DNA of 64,000 bases from Saccharopolyspora gregorii (GTDB taxonomy: Bacteria; Actinomycetota; Actinomycetes; Mycobacteriales; Pseudonocardiaceae). A model generated the notes under the pieces. The model saw only the letters and a list, made by a program, of their open reading frames with translations, did no database searches and was not told the origin of the DNA. Positions 35,354-44,659 of this stretch are shown one piece after another. The position numbers were made by a program, and so were the translations under genes. Numbering within the stretch: position 1 is the first letter of the stretch; every line of letters begins with the position of its first letter. Where the stretch lies: NCBI RefSeq assembly GCF_024734405.1, contig NZ_CP059556.1, forward strand, positions 3,224,001-3,288,000, written 5' to 3'.

Positions 35354-36264
35354 CAGAAGTACCCCTCTCGCTTGCGGTCCTCCATGGACGCCGCGCTCGC
35401 GCGGTCGTCGGCACGGGTCTGGCCGCGTTCGGTGACCTTCGTGGCGGCGATCTCGGCGATCACCTCGGCGACCGTGGACGCGGTGGACGGCACCGCCCCG
35501 GTGCAGGTCATGTCGCCGATGGTGCGGAACCGCACGGACTTCTCGGTGAGCACCTCGTCCGGATCGCGGTGCACGAACGGGTTGTCGGCGAGGTACATGC
35601 CGTCGCGTTCGAAGACCTTCCGCCGGTGCGCGAAGTACAGCGCGGGCAGCTCCACGCCGTCCTGGTCGACGTAGGTCCAGATGTCGCGCTCGGTCCAGTT
35701 CGACAGCGGGAACGCGCGCACGTTCTCCCCCGGGCCGATCAGCCCGTTGTAGAGGTTCCACAGCTCGGGGCGCTGGTTGCGCGGGTCCCACTGGCCGAAG
35801 GCGTCGCGGAAGGACAGCATCCGCTCCTTCGCACGCGCACGTTCCTCGTCGCGGCGGGCGCCGCCGAACAGCGAGTCGAACCGGTGCTCGGCGATGGCGT
35901 CGAGCAGCGTCACCGTCTGCGCCCGGTTGCGGCTGGCACCGCGGCCCTCCTGCTCGACGACGCGGCCCGCGTCGATGGAGTCCTGCACGGACGCGACCAC
36001 CAGCCGCACGCCGAGCTCGGCGGCGCGGCGGTCCCGGAACTCCAGCACCTCCTCGAAGTTGTGGCCGGTGTCCACGTGCAGCACCGGGAACGGGATCGGG
36101 GCGGGCCAGAACGCCTTCTCGGCCAGGCGCAGCAGCACCGCGGAGTCCTTGCCGCCGGAGAACAGCAGCGCGGGCCGGTCGAACTCGGCGGCGACCTCGC
36201 GGATCAGGTGCAGCGCCTCGGATTCGAGGACGTCCAGGCGGGACAGGGCGCGTCGGGCGGGCAT
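35353..36264 (-). CDS. cysD: Sulfate adenylyltransferase subunit 2
   Basis: A PP-loop ATP pyrophosphatase forming APS from ATP and sulfate with CysN. 303 residues. PP-loop ALLFSGGKDSAVLLRLA (about residue 35); family blocks PFPVLHVDTGHNFEEVLEFRD, SLFGGARRDEERARAKER and FPLSNWTERDIWTYV. The C-terminal GYF end is as in characterised CysD. Start ATG at 36264 overlaps the cysQ stop, and its own stop overlaps cysN, so translation is coupled through the operon. Confidence 0.95.
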   Translation of the reverse strand: MPARRALSRLDVLESEALHLIREVAAEFDRPALLFSGGKDSAVLLRLAEKAFWPAPIPFPVLHVDTGHNFEEVLEFRDRRAAELGVRLVVASVQDSIDAGRVVEQEGRGASRNRAQTVTLLDAIAEHRFDSLFGGARRDEERARAKERMLSFRDAFGQWDPRNQRPELWNLYNGLIGPGENVRAFPLSNWTERDIWTYVDQDGVELPALYFAHRRKVFERDGMYLADNPFVHRDPDEVLTEKSVRFRTIGDMTCTGAVPSTASTVAEVIAEIAATKVTERGQTRADDRASAASMEDRKREGYF

Positions 36265-37037
36265 CAACTGCTCCCCTCGGGAGGTGTTCCAGGTGCGGCG
36301 GCCACCGCCGCCAGCAGCGGTTCGGCCAGTTCGGGGCGGCAGACCAGCAGGTCCGGCAGCCACGGGTCGGGTCGGTCGTAGACGAGCGGCGAGCCGTCGA
36401 GGCGGCTGGTGTGCAGCCCGGCGGCCCGGGCCACGCCGATCGGGGCGGCGCTGTCCCACTCGTACTGGCCGCCCGCGTGCAAGTAGGCGTCGACCTCGCC
36501 GCGGACCACCGCGCTGATCTTGGCGCCTGCCGAGCCCATCGGGACGGTCTCGGCACCGAGCGCGGCGGCGACGGCGGCGACGAACTCCGGCGGGCGGCTG
36601 CGGCTCACCGCGATGCGCGGCGGCCCGCCGTGCGCGGCCGGGACCCGCGGCGGGCTGCCGGTGCCGAGCACCAGGCCCGCGGCGGGCAGCGCCACGGCGG
36701 CCGCCCGCACCTGGTGCTCCGCGGCGAGCGCCACGTGCACGGCCCAGTCGGGGCGGTCCGGTTCGGAGAACTCCCTGGTGCCGTCGAGGGGATCCACGAT
36801 CCACACCCGGCCGCCGCCGGAGCGCTTGGGACCCGCGGTGCCGTGCTCGGAGAGCACCGCGTCCTGCGGGCGCTGCTCGGCGAGCGCGGCCAGCAGCAGT
36901 TCGTGCGCGGCGGCGTCGCCCTCGTCACCGAGCACCTTGCCGTCCACTTCGGACCGGCGACGCGCGCGCAGCTCCAGCAGGCACCGCCCGGCCTCGTCCG
37001 CCAGCCGCGCGGCCAGCTCGTGATCGTCCGCCTTCAC
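36264..37037 (-). CDS. cysQ: 3'(2'),5'-bisphosphate nucleotidase (PAP phosphatase)
   Basis: Removes 3'-phosphoadenosine 5'-phosphate, the inhibitory by-product of PAPS-dependent sulfotransferases. 257 residues, inositol-monophosphatase fold. Metal-binding motif VWIVDPLDGTREF (about residue 90) and C-terminal YEWDSAAPIGVARAAG. GTG at 37037 overlaps the transporter stop in GTGA, and its own stop overlaps cysD. Its position among cysD, cysN and a sulfotransferase identifies PAP as the likely substrate over inositol phosphate. Confidence 0.9.
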   Translation of the reverse strand: MKADDHELAARLADEAGRCLLELRARRRSEVDGKVLGDEGDAAAHELLLAALAEQRPQDAVLSEHGTAGPKRSGGGRVWIVDPLDGTREFSEPDRPDWAVHVALAAEHQVRAAAVALPAAGLVLGTGSPPRVPAAHGGPPRIAVSRSRPPEFVAAVAAALGAETVPMGSAGAKISAVVRGEVDAYLHAGGQYEWDSAAPIGVARAAGLHTSRLDGSPLVYDRPDPWLPDLLVCRPELAEPLLAAVAAAPGTPPEGSS

Positions 37038-37930
37038 CCGGTTCCTCCTTCGGCGCCGGCATCGATCCGCTCCCCCGCCGGGGCCGACGCCCGACCGCGG
37101 GAGAACCATCCGGACGACACCGCCGCGGCGGCGAGCGCGACCAGCACGCCGAGCGCCGCCGCCACCGCCGCCCCCGTTCCGGCCAGCATCGCCCCGCTGG
37201 CGGCGAGCATGCCGCCCAGCAGCACCCGGACGGGCCGGTCCGGGATGCGCGCCGACAGCAGTGATCCGGCGAGCACCCCGGGTAGCGAACCGGCCAGCAG
37301 CGAGCCCACCAACCCGAGGTCGACCTGGCCGTGCAGCAGATGTCCCAGCGCGGCGACCAGCACCAGCGGCACGGCCTGCACCAGGTCGGTGCCGACCAGC
37401 CGCGCCGAGCTCATCGCCCGGTCCAGCAGCAGCAGGCACACGATGACGATGGACCCGGAACCGACCGAGGTGGTGCCGACGACGAACCCGGCGGCCGCGC
37501 CCAGCAGCACGGCGGGGACCGGGCGGATCCGCGGTGCCGCGCCGGACGCCGGACGTCCGCGGTCCAGGCGCATCCGCACCACCAGGGTCACCGCGGCGAG
37601 CAGCACCGCGGCCGCGCTCACCCCCTTGAGCACCGCGCCGGTGCCCGCGCCGAGCCGGCCCGCGAGCAGCGAGCCGAGCAGCGCGCACGGCAGCGAGCCC
37701 AGGCACAGCAGGCCCACCGTCGGCAGGTGAGCGGTGCGCCGCCGCAGGTGCACGGCCGCGCCCACCGGTTTCATCACCGCGCCCGCCACCAGGTCGGTGG
37801 ACACCGCGGCCAGCGGCGGCACGCCGAACACGACGGTCAGCAGCGGCATCGTGAGGGCACCGCCGCCCATCCCGGTCAGGCCGACCAGCGATCCGGTCAG
37901 CAGACCGGTCAGGGTCACTCCGAGGTCCAC
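37034..37930 (-). CDS. TauE/SafE (TSUP) family anion transporter
   Basis: 298 residues, eight or nine hydrophobic helices. The N-terminal repeat starts [20 protein letters not shown], the glycine-rich signature of the family; the second repeat has [20 protein letters not shown]. Members move sulfite, sulfoacetate or other organosulfur anions, and some take up sulfate. In this operon sulfate or sulfite import, or export of a sulfonated product, are all possible. GTG at 37930 lies inside the end of the upstream kinase gene (16-nt overlap). Confidence 0.85.
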   Translation of the reverse strand: MDLGVTLTGLLTGSLVGLTGMGGGALTMPLLTVVFGVPPLAAVSTDLVAGAVMKPVGAAVHLRRRTAHLPTVGLLCLGSLPCALLGSLLAGRLGAGTGAVLKGVSAAAVLLAAVTLVVRMRLDRGRPASGAAPRIRPVPAVLLGAAAGFVVGTTSVGSGSIVIVCLLLLDRAMSSARLVGTDLVQAVPLVLVAALGHLLHGQVDLGLVGSLLAGSLPGVLAGSLLSARIPDRPVRVLLGGMLAASGAMLAGTGAAVAAALGVLVALAAAAVSSGWFSRGRASAPAGERIDAGAEGGTG

Positions 37931-39402
37931 GAGCGCACCCAGCCCCGTTCCCGCAGCAGCGCCACGACCCGGGCGACGGCTTCGCCCTGGGACAGCCCGG
38001 AGGTGTCCAGCGCCAGGTCGGCGTCGGTGGGCGGCTCGTAGGGCGCGGACACGCCGGTGAACTCGGGCAGCGCCCCGGCCCGCGCCTTGCGGTACAGGCC
38101 CTTGCGGTCGCGGCGTTCGCACTCGCCGAGCGGGGTGGCGACGTGCACCAGCAGGAACCCGCCGCAGTCGGACACCATGCGGCGCACCGCGTCCCGGTCG
38201 GCCGCGTAGGGCGCGATGGGCGCGCAGATCGCCGCGCCGCCGTGCCGGGTGACCTCGGAGGCGACGAACCCGATGCGGCGCACGTTGCGGCTGCGGTCGG
38301 CGGCGGAGAACCCGAGGCCTTCGCAGAGGGTCCGGCGCACCACGTCCCCGTCCAGCAGCGTCACCGCCCGGTGGTCGTGCTGGCTGAGCTCGTCGCGCAG
38401 CGCGCGGGCCAGGGTGGACTTGCCCGCCCCGGACAGGCCGGTGAACAGCACGGTGAAGCCGCGTTCGGCCAGCGGCGGGTGCAGCCTGCGCTGGTGTTCG
38501 GCGATCGCCGGAGTGGTGAACCAGGACGGCAACGGGGCGCCCTCGTCGAGGCGGGCGCGCAGCTCCTCGGCGCCCAGGCCGCCACGCCCGCAGCCGGGTT
38601 CGACCCGCTCGGCGCGGATCCAGGCGTCGGCGGAGTCGCGGACCAGTTCGGGCGGAGCGACCACGGTGATCGGCGAGTCCTCGACCGGGTCCGCGGTGAC
38701 CAGGTGGGTCGCGCCGTAGGCGGCGGCGACCTGCGCGGCCAGCGCCGCGTCGGCCTTCGGGTCGGGCCGGCGGGCCAGCGGGACCGGCACGACCGCGGTG
38801 CCCGCGGGCAGGTGCGGGCGGGCGGCGAGCAGGGCCTGCACCAGCAGTTCCGGGCGCGGCCCGGTCATCCGGGGCAGCAGCAGCACGTGCCCGTCGAACT
38901 CGGCGGCGAGTTCGCGCAGCTGCGCGAGTTCGCGGTGGTGCAGCGGGGCGTCGGCGACGACGCCGAGCACCGGTCCGGCGGGCAGGTCCGCGCGGACCTC
39001 GGCGGCGGGCGGGCGCATCCGGCGCAGCGCTCCGGCGGGGTCCGCCGCGGCGCGCAGCACTCCGGCGGCGAAGCAGGTGGTGCCGTCGGACCAGGGATCG
39101 TCGTTGCGCAGCACCGCGACCGGGGCGCCTTCGGCGTCGCGCAGCTCGATCCGGGGCGCGTCGGCGAGGTCGGCGGGCACCGGCAGCACGATCGGCGCGG
39201 GCCACGGGGTGCCGTCCAGCAACCGGCGCCGGGTGCGCACCGAGTCGACGTCGGCGGCGCCGAGGAATCCGGTCAACGGACCGAAGGCACCGTCCAGCAG
39301 CAATTCCACATCGGACAGTTCAGCGGGTTCGGGGGTCCAGCCCGGGATCGTCCCGTCAGGGCCGGGACATTCAGGCTCCGCTCTGCTCGCGCTCACACGC
39401 AC
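37915..39402 (-). CDS. cysC: APS kinase fused to a degenerate ATP-sulfurylase domain
   Basis: 495 residues in two parts. The C-terminal 180 form APS kinase (makes PAPS): P-loop [56 protein letters not shown] and [10 protein letters not shown]. The N-terminal 300 resemble ATP sulfurylase: PUA-like [20 protein letters not shown] and a central nucleotidyltransferase-like domain. But the catalytic QxRNPxHxxH is reduced to [12 protein letters not shown], and the GRDHAG motif to TADPVEDS, so this half is probably inactive; CysDN supplies the activity. The start is uncertain: GTG 39402 or 39396 (AGAGGT before the latter) are preferred over ATG 39435. First gene of the operon. Confidence 0.87.
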   Translation of the reverse strand: MRVSASRAEPECPGPDGTIPGWTPEPAELSDVELLLDGAFGPLTGFLGAADVDSVRTRRRLLDGTPWPAPIVLPVPADLADAPRIELRDAEGAPVAVLRNDDPWSDGTTCFAAGVLRAAADPAGALRRMRPPAAEVRADLPAGPVLGVVADAPLHHRELAQLRELAAEFDGHVLLLPRMTGPRPELLVQALLAARPHLPAGTAVVPVPLARRPDPKADAALAAQVAAAYGATHLVTADPVEDSPITVVAPPELVRDSADAWIRAERVEPGCGRGGLGAEELRARLDEGAPLPSWFTTPAIAEHQRRLHPPLAERGFTVLFTGLSGAGKSTLARALRDELSQHDHRAVTLLDGDVVRRTLCEGLGFSAADRSRNVRRIGFVASEVTRHGGAAICAPIAPYAADRDAVRRMVSDCGGFLLVHVATPLGECERRDRKGLYRKARAGALPEFTGVSAPYEPPTDADLALDTSGLSQGEAVARVVALLRERGWVRSWTSE

Positions 39403-39560
39403 CTCTGTCCGCTGGTCGGGGCCGACTTGATGCATACCGTGCCGAAGTGGGATCGACGGGTGAACCCCGGTGTCCACTTCTCGCCACATCGCATTTTTCC
39501 CACCGCACCGGCACATTTCCAGCCTTGACGAATCGCCGATTCCGGCATTGTTCGCGAACT

Positions 39561-42512
39561 TCACCGGTCGTTTCGGGACTCCGCGCGGGGCAGCGTCGAG
39601 CGGAACGTGCGCTCCCCCGGCCCCAGCTCGAACACGCCGTGCCCGTCGCGGACCAGGTCCGCTCCGGCGGTGCGGCCGGGCACGTGCACCTCGGCGGTGG
39701 TGTTCGGCGGGATCCGCACGGTGAGGGTGAACTCGCGCCCGTCGCGGCACCAGCGGGACTCGACCCGGCCCGCGGGGGTGGTGTGGTGGCCCTCGACCCG
39801 GCGCAGGTCGCCCACGACCTTGGGCCGGATGCGCAGCCGCCGGAAGCCGGTGGAGCCCGGCGCCTGGTCGAGGCCGGCGAGTCCGGTGTGGAACCACTCG
39901 TCGAGCTGGGTCAAGATCATGTGGTTCAGCGAGTTGCGCAGGTCCCACTGCTCCGGAACCGTGCTGAGCCCGCCCGGGTTCGCCGGGGTGTCCCGGAAGA
40001 ACGCGCCGTAACCGGCGTCCTGGTGCAGCGCCTCCCACAGCAGCTCGTCGCGGTCGGCGTCGCGCAGCACCCGCACCACCGGCCCGAGTCCAAGGTGCCC
40101 GGCGCGCAGCAGCGGGCCGCTGGACGCGCGGACGCGTTCGACCAGCGCGGCCAGCACCCGCGGGCGTTCCGGCACGGGCACGATCCCGGCGTCCAGCGGC
40201 ATCGCCTGCGCCGCCTGCGTCGCGCCCCGCTCGGTCCCGTCGCCGCTGTAGCAGCCGAGGTCGGGCAGGTAGAACCGCTCGTGGAAGGCGCGGGCGATGT
40301 CCTCGGCCAGCGCGCCGTACTCGCGCGCGTCCGCGGGGTTCCCCAGTGCCGCGGCCACGTCCGCCACGGCGCGGGCGGTGGCGTGGTAGCCCCAGGTTCC
40401 GGTGAGCTCTCCCGCGGTCTCCTCCGCCGCCACCCAGTCGCCGAGCTCGCCGACGACCAGGTGCCGGTGCGCCTTGCGGCGCCGCAGGTAGTCCAGGTAG
40501 GCCGTCATGGCCGGGTAGTGCCGCGCCATCGTCTCGGCGTCGTCGTAGAGCCGGTGCAGCAGCCACGGCACCAGCACGATCGCGTTGCCCCAGTTGACCT
40601 CGTCGCCGAACCGGTCCCGGTAGCCCCAGTCGTAGACGGGCGCCTTCAGCGCCACGTTGCCCACGTCGGGCCCGCGCCCGGACTGCCCTTCGGCGAGGTG
40701 CCGCTGCATCGTCGGCAGGTAGGCCGCGAGGTCGAAGTGCCGGGACAGCACGCCCATCGGGTGCGTGTAGTCGGCGCCGTAGGCCAGCTTCTCCCGGCCG
40801 GGGCAGTCGGTGAGCACCGACATCAGGTTCGAGGCGACGGAGAAGTGCGCCATCCGGTGCAGCCGGTCCACCCGCTCGTCGGAGGTGCGCACCGACCCGG
40901 CGCGCGGCGCGTCGGCCCGCAGTTGCAGCCCGACGACCTCGGGACGCACCTCGGGTGGCGCGGTGACCTCCACGAAGCGCATCGCGAAGTACTGGAAGGC
41001 GGGCTGCCAGGTCTCCCCGCCGGGCAGGCCCGCGGCGGTGTAGGTGTGCAGCACGTCGGTGCCACGCCGGTCGTTGCGGATCGAGGTCTGGTCGACGGAG
41101 CCGTCCGGCGCCAGCGATTCACCGGGCCGCAGGGCCACGACGGTGCCCGCGGGCACTTCGGGCAGCCGCAGCCGCGGCCAGCCCGCGAGGTTCTGCCCCA
41201 GGTCGAACACCCGGCGTCCCGGTTCGAGCTCGCGCACCCGCACCGGCCGCCACTCGCGCACGATCCGCACCGGCTGCGCCCGGCGCCACACGAGTTCGGT
41301 GCCGCCGTTCGGCGGCGTGGTGCGGATCGCGTCGACCCACCCGGCCGGCTCGCCGTCGCGGCGGGTCGCGGCCGCGGTGTGGTCGGCGCCGGGCTCGTCC
41401 CAGCCGGGCTGGGCGCGGCGGGCGTCGTGGTCGGTGCCGGAGAACCAGTTGTCGGTGATCGCGGGCCCCAGCGCGGTGCGCCAGTCCGGTCCGCTGACGA
41501 TGTCGCGCCGCCCGTCGGGCCCGGTCAGCTCCAGGCGGGCGATCAGCCGCGGGGACACCGCGGCGCCGGCGGTCGGTTCCCACTGCGCCACCGGGTCTCC
41601 GGAGCCTTCGACGGGTGCGCCCGCGGGGTGCCGGTGCTCCAGCGGCGGGGCGATGATCAGCCCGTGCTCGTCGGCGGCGACGACCTGCCTGCTCTCCCAA
41701 CGATCGCGGGTGCCGATGGTGACGGTCCCGCCGATGGGGTGGCCACCCGGATCCGGGACGCGGATGCGGTCGGCGCCGGGGTGCGCGGGCACCAGCAGCT
41801 CGCCGCGCGCCGGTTCGGTGCTGGTCCACCACGAGTAGGGGTCGCGCGCGCCGCCGCGGGTGCCGTGCCGGTGCACGTGCGCGGTGCCGTGGCCGAGCGC
41901 CACGCCGAGCACGTTCGCCCCGGGCAGCAGGAGTTCCCGCACGTCGTGCACCCGGTGTTCGGCGGAGCGCTGGTAGTTCGAGTTCCCGGGGGCCAGCACC
42001 TCGTCGGTCACCGGCCGCCCGTTGAGGGTCGCGGCGTGCACGCCCAGCCCGCACAGGTGCAGCCGGGCGGCGCTGATCGGCCCGCACGTGGTGAACGCCT
42101 TCGCGAAGATCGGCAGCGGATCGCCGGGTCCGCGGTCCGGGTGCGCGATCCAGCTCGCCGTTCCCCAGTCCCGGCGGGTGAGCAGCCCGAGCTCCCACTC
42201 GCAGCGCCCGCTCCACGGGGACCAGCGCTCGTGCTCGTCGCGGACCCGCACTCGCCAGCGCAACCGCTGCCGCGCGGCGGGTTCCGGTCCGCCGCAGCGC
42301 ACCCGCGCGCGCCCGGACTCGACCACGCCGCTGTCCCACCAGGTCCGGCCGTCCGGATCGGTGACCTCGACCTGGAAGGCGGTCTGCAGGCCGCCGGGTT
42401 CCGCGTCCTCCGCGGCGAACCCCCAGCTGAGCACCGGGTGCCGGTCGTCGACGCCGAGCAGCGGCCCGGTGCGGCCGTCGATGCGGAGGCGTTCCGGGCG
42501 GATTCCGGTCAT
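39561..42512 (-). CDS. Alpha-L-rhamnosidase (GH78 family)
   Basis: 983 residues, the normal multi-domain GH78 size. N-terminal beta domain ([27 protein letters not shown]), two further beta-sandwich domains ([28 protein letters not shown]), the catalytic alpha/alpha barrel from about residue 520 ([16 protein letters not shown], the general-acid loop region; [30 protein letters not shown]), and a C-terminal beta domain. No signal peptide is visible from ATG 42512, so it is probably intracellular and acts on imported rhamnosides. It ends 160 nt before the sulfuryl-transfer operon and is divergent from an MFS gene. Confidence 0.9.
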   Translation of the reverse strand: MTGIRPERLRIDGRTGPLLGVDDRHPVLSWGFAAEDAEPGGLQTAFQVEVTDPDGRTWWDSGVVESGRARVRCGGPEPAARQRLRWRVRVRDEHERWSPWSGRCEWELGLLTRRDWGTASWIAHPDRGPGDPLPIFAKAFTTCGPISAARLHLCGLGVHAATLNGRPVTDEVLAPGNSNYQRSAEHRVHDVRELLLPGANVLGVALGHGTAHVHRHGTRGGARDPYSWWTSTEPARGELLVPAHPGADRIRVPDPGGHPIGGTVTIGTRDRWESRQVVAADEHGLIIAPPLEHRHPAGAPVEGSGDPVAQWEPTAGAAVSPRLIARLELTGPDGRRDIVSGPDWRTALGPAITDNWFSGTDHDARRAQPGWDEPGADHTAAATRRDGEPAGWVDAIRTTPPNGGTELVWRRAQPVRIVREWRPVRVRELEPGRRVFDLGQNLAGWPRLRLPEVPAGTVVALRPGESLAPDGSVDQTSIRNDRRGTDVLHTYTAAGLPGGETWQPAFQYFAMRFVEVTAPPEVRPEVVGLQLRADAPRAGSVRTSDERVDRLHRMAHFSVASNLMSVLTDCPGREKLAYGADYTHPMGVLSRHFDLAAYLPTMQRHLAEGQSGRGPDVGNVALKAPVYDWGYRDRFGDEVNWGNAIVLVPWLLHRLYDDAETMARHYPAMTAYLDYLRRRKAHRHLVVGELGDWVAAEETAGELTGTWGYHATARAVADVAAALGNPADAREYGALAEDIARAFHERFYLPDLGCYSGDGTERGATQAAQAMPLDAGIVPVPERPRVLAALVERVRASSGPLLRAGHLGLGPVVRVLRDADRDELLWEALHQDAGYGAFFRDTPANPGGLSTVPEQWDLRNSLNHMILTQLDEWFHTGLAGLDQAPGSTGFRRLRIRPKVVGDLRRVEGHHTTPAGRVESRWCRDGREFTLTVRIPPNTTAEVHVPGRTAGADLVRDGHGVFELGPGERTFRSTLPRAESRNDR

Positions 42513-42657
42513 CGGCTGCTCCAGCGCGGTCGTCTGCCGCTCTCGTTCTACGCACCGCGGCACCGGCCGTCAACACTCCACAGTGGACGGATGCCCGGGG
42601 TGGCGCGGCCGCCTATCCTCGGTGCGTCGGCCGGACGACGGCCGCGGAGAGGACCGC

Positions 42658-44130
42658 ATGACCAGCACCGACGGCAATCCCACCGCCACCATCCCGCTGG
42701 CGAGCCGCACCGGCCGGTGGATCATCGCGGGCACCATCCTCGGCTCGGGCGTGGCGTTCCTGGACGGGTCGGTGGTGAACGTGGCGCTGCCCGCCATCGG
42801 CCGAGACACCGGCGGCGGGTTCGCGGTGCTGCAGTGGGTGCTGGACGCGTACCTGCTCACGCTGAGCGCGCTGCTGCTGCTCGGCGGGGCGCTCGGCGAC
42901 CGCTACGGGCGGCGGCGGGTGTTCCAGATCGGGCTCGTGGTGTTCACCCTCGCCTCCCTAGGCTGCGGGCTCGCGCCCAGCGGGGAGCTGCTGATCGTGG
43001 CACGGCTGCTGCAGGGCGTCGGCGGGGCGCTGCTCGTGCCGGGCAGCCTCGCGCTGATCAACTCCACCATCCGGTCCGAGGACCGCGGCCGGGCGGTGGG
43101 CACCTGGGCCGGCCTGACCGGGGTGTCCTCCGCGCTCGGGCCGTTCATCGGCGGGTGGCTGGTGGACGCGGCGTCCTGGCGCTGGGTGTTCTTCATCAAC
43201 GTGCCGCTGGCCGCGCTCGCCCTGCACGTCACCGCCCGGCACGTGCCGGAGACCCGCAGCGGGCGGCCCGGCTCGCCCGACCTCGCCGGGGCCGCAACGA
43301 TCACGCTCGGCCTGGCCGGGGCGATCTACGCGCTGATCGAGCTGCCCGCGCGCGGCTGGAACCCGGTCACCACCGCCGCGCTGGTCGTCGGGGTCGCCGG
43401 GCTGGTCGCGTTCCCGCTGCTCGAACACCGCGGGCGGAACCCGATCCTGCCGCTGAACCTGTTCGCCTCCCGCCAGTTCACCGGGGCGAACCTCACCACG
43501 TTCACCGTGTACGCGGCGCTCAGCGGCGCGCTGTTCCTGCTGTCGTTGCAGCTGCAGCAGACCCTCGGCTACTCGGCGCTGCGCGCGGGGGTGGCGACGC
43601 TGCCGATCACCGTGATCATGCTGCTGATCTCCGGGCGGATGGGTGCGCTGGCGCAGCGCACCGGGCCGCGGCTGCCGATGACGATCGGGCCGTTCGGATG
43701 CGCGGCGGGGCTGGCGCTGCTGACCTGGGCGGAGCCGGGCTCGACCTACCTCACCGGGGTGCTGCCCGGGGTGCTCGTGTTCGGGCTGGGCCTGTCGGTG
43801 ACGGTGGCGCCGCTGACCTCGGCGGTGCTCGCCTCGGTGACCGCCGATCGTGCCGGGGTGGCCTCCGGGGTGAACAACGCGATCTCCCGCCTCGCCGGGC
43901 TGGTCGCGGTGGCGGTGCTGCCGCTGGTCGCGGGGATGACCGGGCCCGGGGACACCGTCGCCGACGGGTTCGGGTTCGCCATGCTGGTCTCGGCCGGGGC
44001 GTGCGCGCTCGGCGGCGTGCTGTCCTGGTGCACGGTCGGCGGCCGCCGCCTCGCGGTCGAGCCGATGCCGCTGCCCGGGGTGCAGCAGGCCTGCCAGGAC
44101 CCGTGCACCTGCACCGACGCCCACCGCTGA
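42658..44130 (+). CDS. MFS exporter, DHA2 (14-TMS) family
   Basis: 490 residues, proton-driven permease. First helix WIIAGTILGSGVAFLDGSVVNVALPAIG with the family motif D1; GDRYGRRRVFQIG between TM2 and TM3; motif C GLTGVSSALGPFIGGWL in TM5. A cysteine-containing tail (QACQDPCTCTDAHR) closes the protein and is unusual. A TATCCT -10 element lies at 42614-42619, 39 nt upstream of the ATG. It is divergent from the rhamnosidase (146 bp gap holding a TCCACAGTGGA palindrome), but exporters of this type are seldom sugar importers, so linkage is unproven. Confidence 0.88.
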   Translation: MTSTDGNPTATIPLASRTGRWIIAGTILGSGVAFLDGSVVNVALPAIGRDTGGGFAVLQWVLDAYLLTLSALLLLGGALGDRYGRRRVFQIGLVVFTLASLGCGLAPSGELLIVARLLQGVGGALLVPGSLALINSTIRSEDRGRAVGTWAGLTGVSSALGPFIGGWLVDAASWRWVFFINVPLAALALHVTARHVPETRSGRPGSPDLAGAATITLGLAGAIYALIELPARGWNPVTTAALVVGVAGLVAFPLLEHRGRNPILPLNLFASRQFTGANLTTFTVYAALSGALFLLSLQLQQTLGYSALRAGVATLPITVIMLLISGRMGALAQRTGPRLPMTIGPFGCAAGLALLTWAEPGSTYLTGVLPGVLVFGLGLSVTVAPLTSAVLASVTADRAGVASGVNNAISRLAGLVAVAVLPLVAGMTGPGDTVADGFGFAMLVSAGACALGGVLSWCTVGGRRLAVEPMPLPGVQQACQDPCTCTDAHR

Positions 44131-44135
44131 CCCGC

Positions 44136-44162
44136 CCCGCCCGACCTACTCGGCCGGGCGGG
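44136..44162. terminator. Terminator hairpin between convergent genes
   Basis: 8-bp arms CCCGCCCG / CGGGCGGG, extended inward by CC/GG, between the MFS gene and the decarboxylase operon that ends at 44173. Confidence 0.6.
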
Positions 44163-44172
44163 CGCCGGAAGG

Positions 44173-44412
44173 TCAGCTGACCCGGTCGAAGGTCCACTGG
44201 TGCGGTGGTCGCGCGACCAGGTGCGGCGGCGGGGTCGGCAGCCGCGGCGGGTCCGCGTCGTGGTGCGCGATGAGCACGACGCGGTCCTCGGCCGAGCGGT
44301 ACAGCTCGACCGCACCGCAGCGGGGCACCGCGTGCTCCCGGACCCACGCCAGCAGCTCCGGCTGCGCGCCCGGCGCGGCCCGCACCTCCCACATCAGCGC
44401 CCGGCCGCTCAC
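44173..44412 (-). CDS. Small protein of the hydroxyarylic acid decarboxylase operon
   Basis: 79 residues from GTG 44412 (73 from ATG 44394). Reads MWEVRAAPGAQPELLAWVRE, then VELYRSAEDRVVLIAHHD, a pattern like half of a dimeric alpha/beta-barrel (ABM/EthD-type) monomer; the C-terminus PHQWTFDRVS is polar. Function unknown. Its start overlaps the vdcD stop (GTGA), so it is the fourth cistron of vdcB-C-D. Characterised three-gene decarboxylase clusters do not include it. Confidence 0.7.
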   Translation of the reverse strand: MSGRALMWEVRAAPGAQPELLAWVREHAVPRCGAVELYRSAEDRVVLIAHHDADPPRLPTPPPHLVARPPHQWTFDRVS

Positions 44413-44636
44413 GGCGCACCCCGCAGCGGCGGGACGGCGGGCATCTCGGTCGCCGATTCGACGTCCTGGCGGGTCATCCGGAACGCCTCCGGGTAGGACT
44501 CGCGGCGGGTGCGGCGCTCCGGTTCGGTGCTGCGCCAGAAGTAGTGGCAGCACTCGCAGCGGCGCACCTCCCACACCCCGGCGACCGGCGACACGGCCTG
44601 CAGCGTCACCTCGGTCGCGGCACAACGCGGGCACAT
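44409..44636 (-). CDS. vdcD: Hydroxyarylic acid decarboxylase subunit D
   Basis: 75 residues. A compact zinc-ribbon-like protein: CPRCAATEVTLQAVSPVAGV, then VRRCECCHYFWRSTEPERRT and YPEAFRMTRQDVE, which is the VdcD/ShdD signature. Needed with subunits B and C for non-oxidative decarboxylation of vanillate or 4-hydroxybenzoate in characterised systems. ATG 44636, 23 nt after vdcC, preceded by GAGAGGAGAG. Confidence 0.92.
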   Translation of the reverse strand: MCPRCAATEVTLQAVSPVAGVWEVRRCECCHYFWRSTEPERRTRRESYPEAFRMTRQDVESATEMPAVPPLRGAP

Positions 44637-44659
44637 CGCGCTCTCCTCTCGTCGTCGGT

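Noticed and set aside
37915-40566. 883-residue protein including the APS kinase
   Set aside because: The upstream half is antisense-like Arg/Gly/Ala sequence overlapping the rhamnosidase in another frame; the kinase fusion starts near 39400.
39447-44180. 1577-codon plus-strand open frame over the rhamnosidase and MFS genes
   Set aside because: Antisense or out of frame to two well-supported genes; composition is repetitive and no domain is seen.
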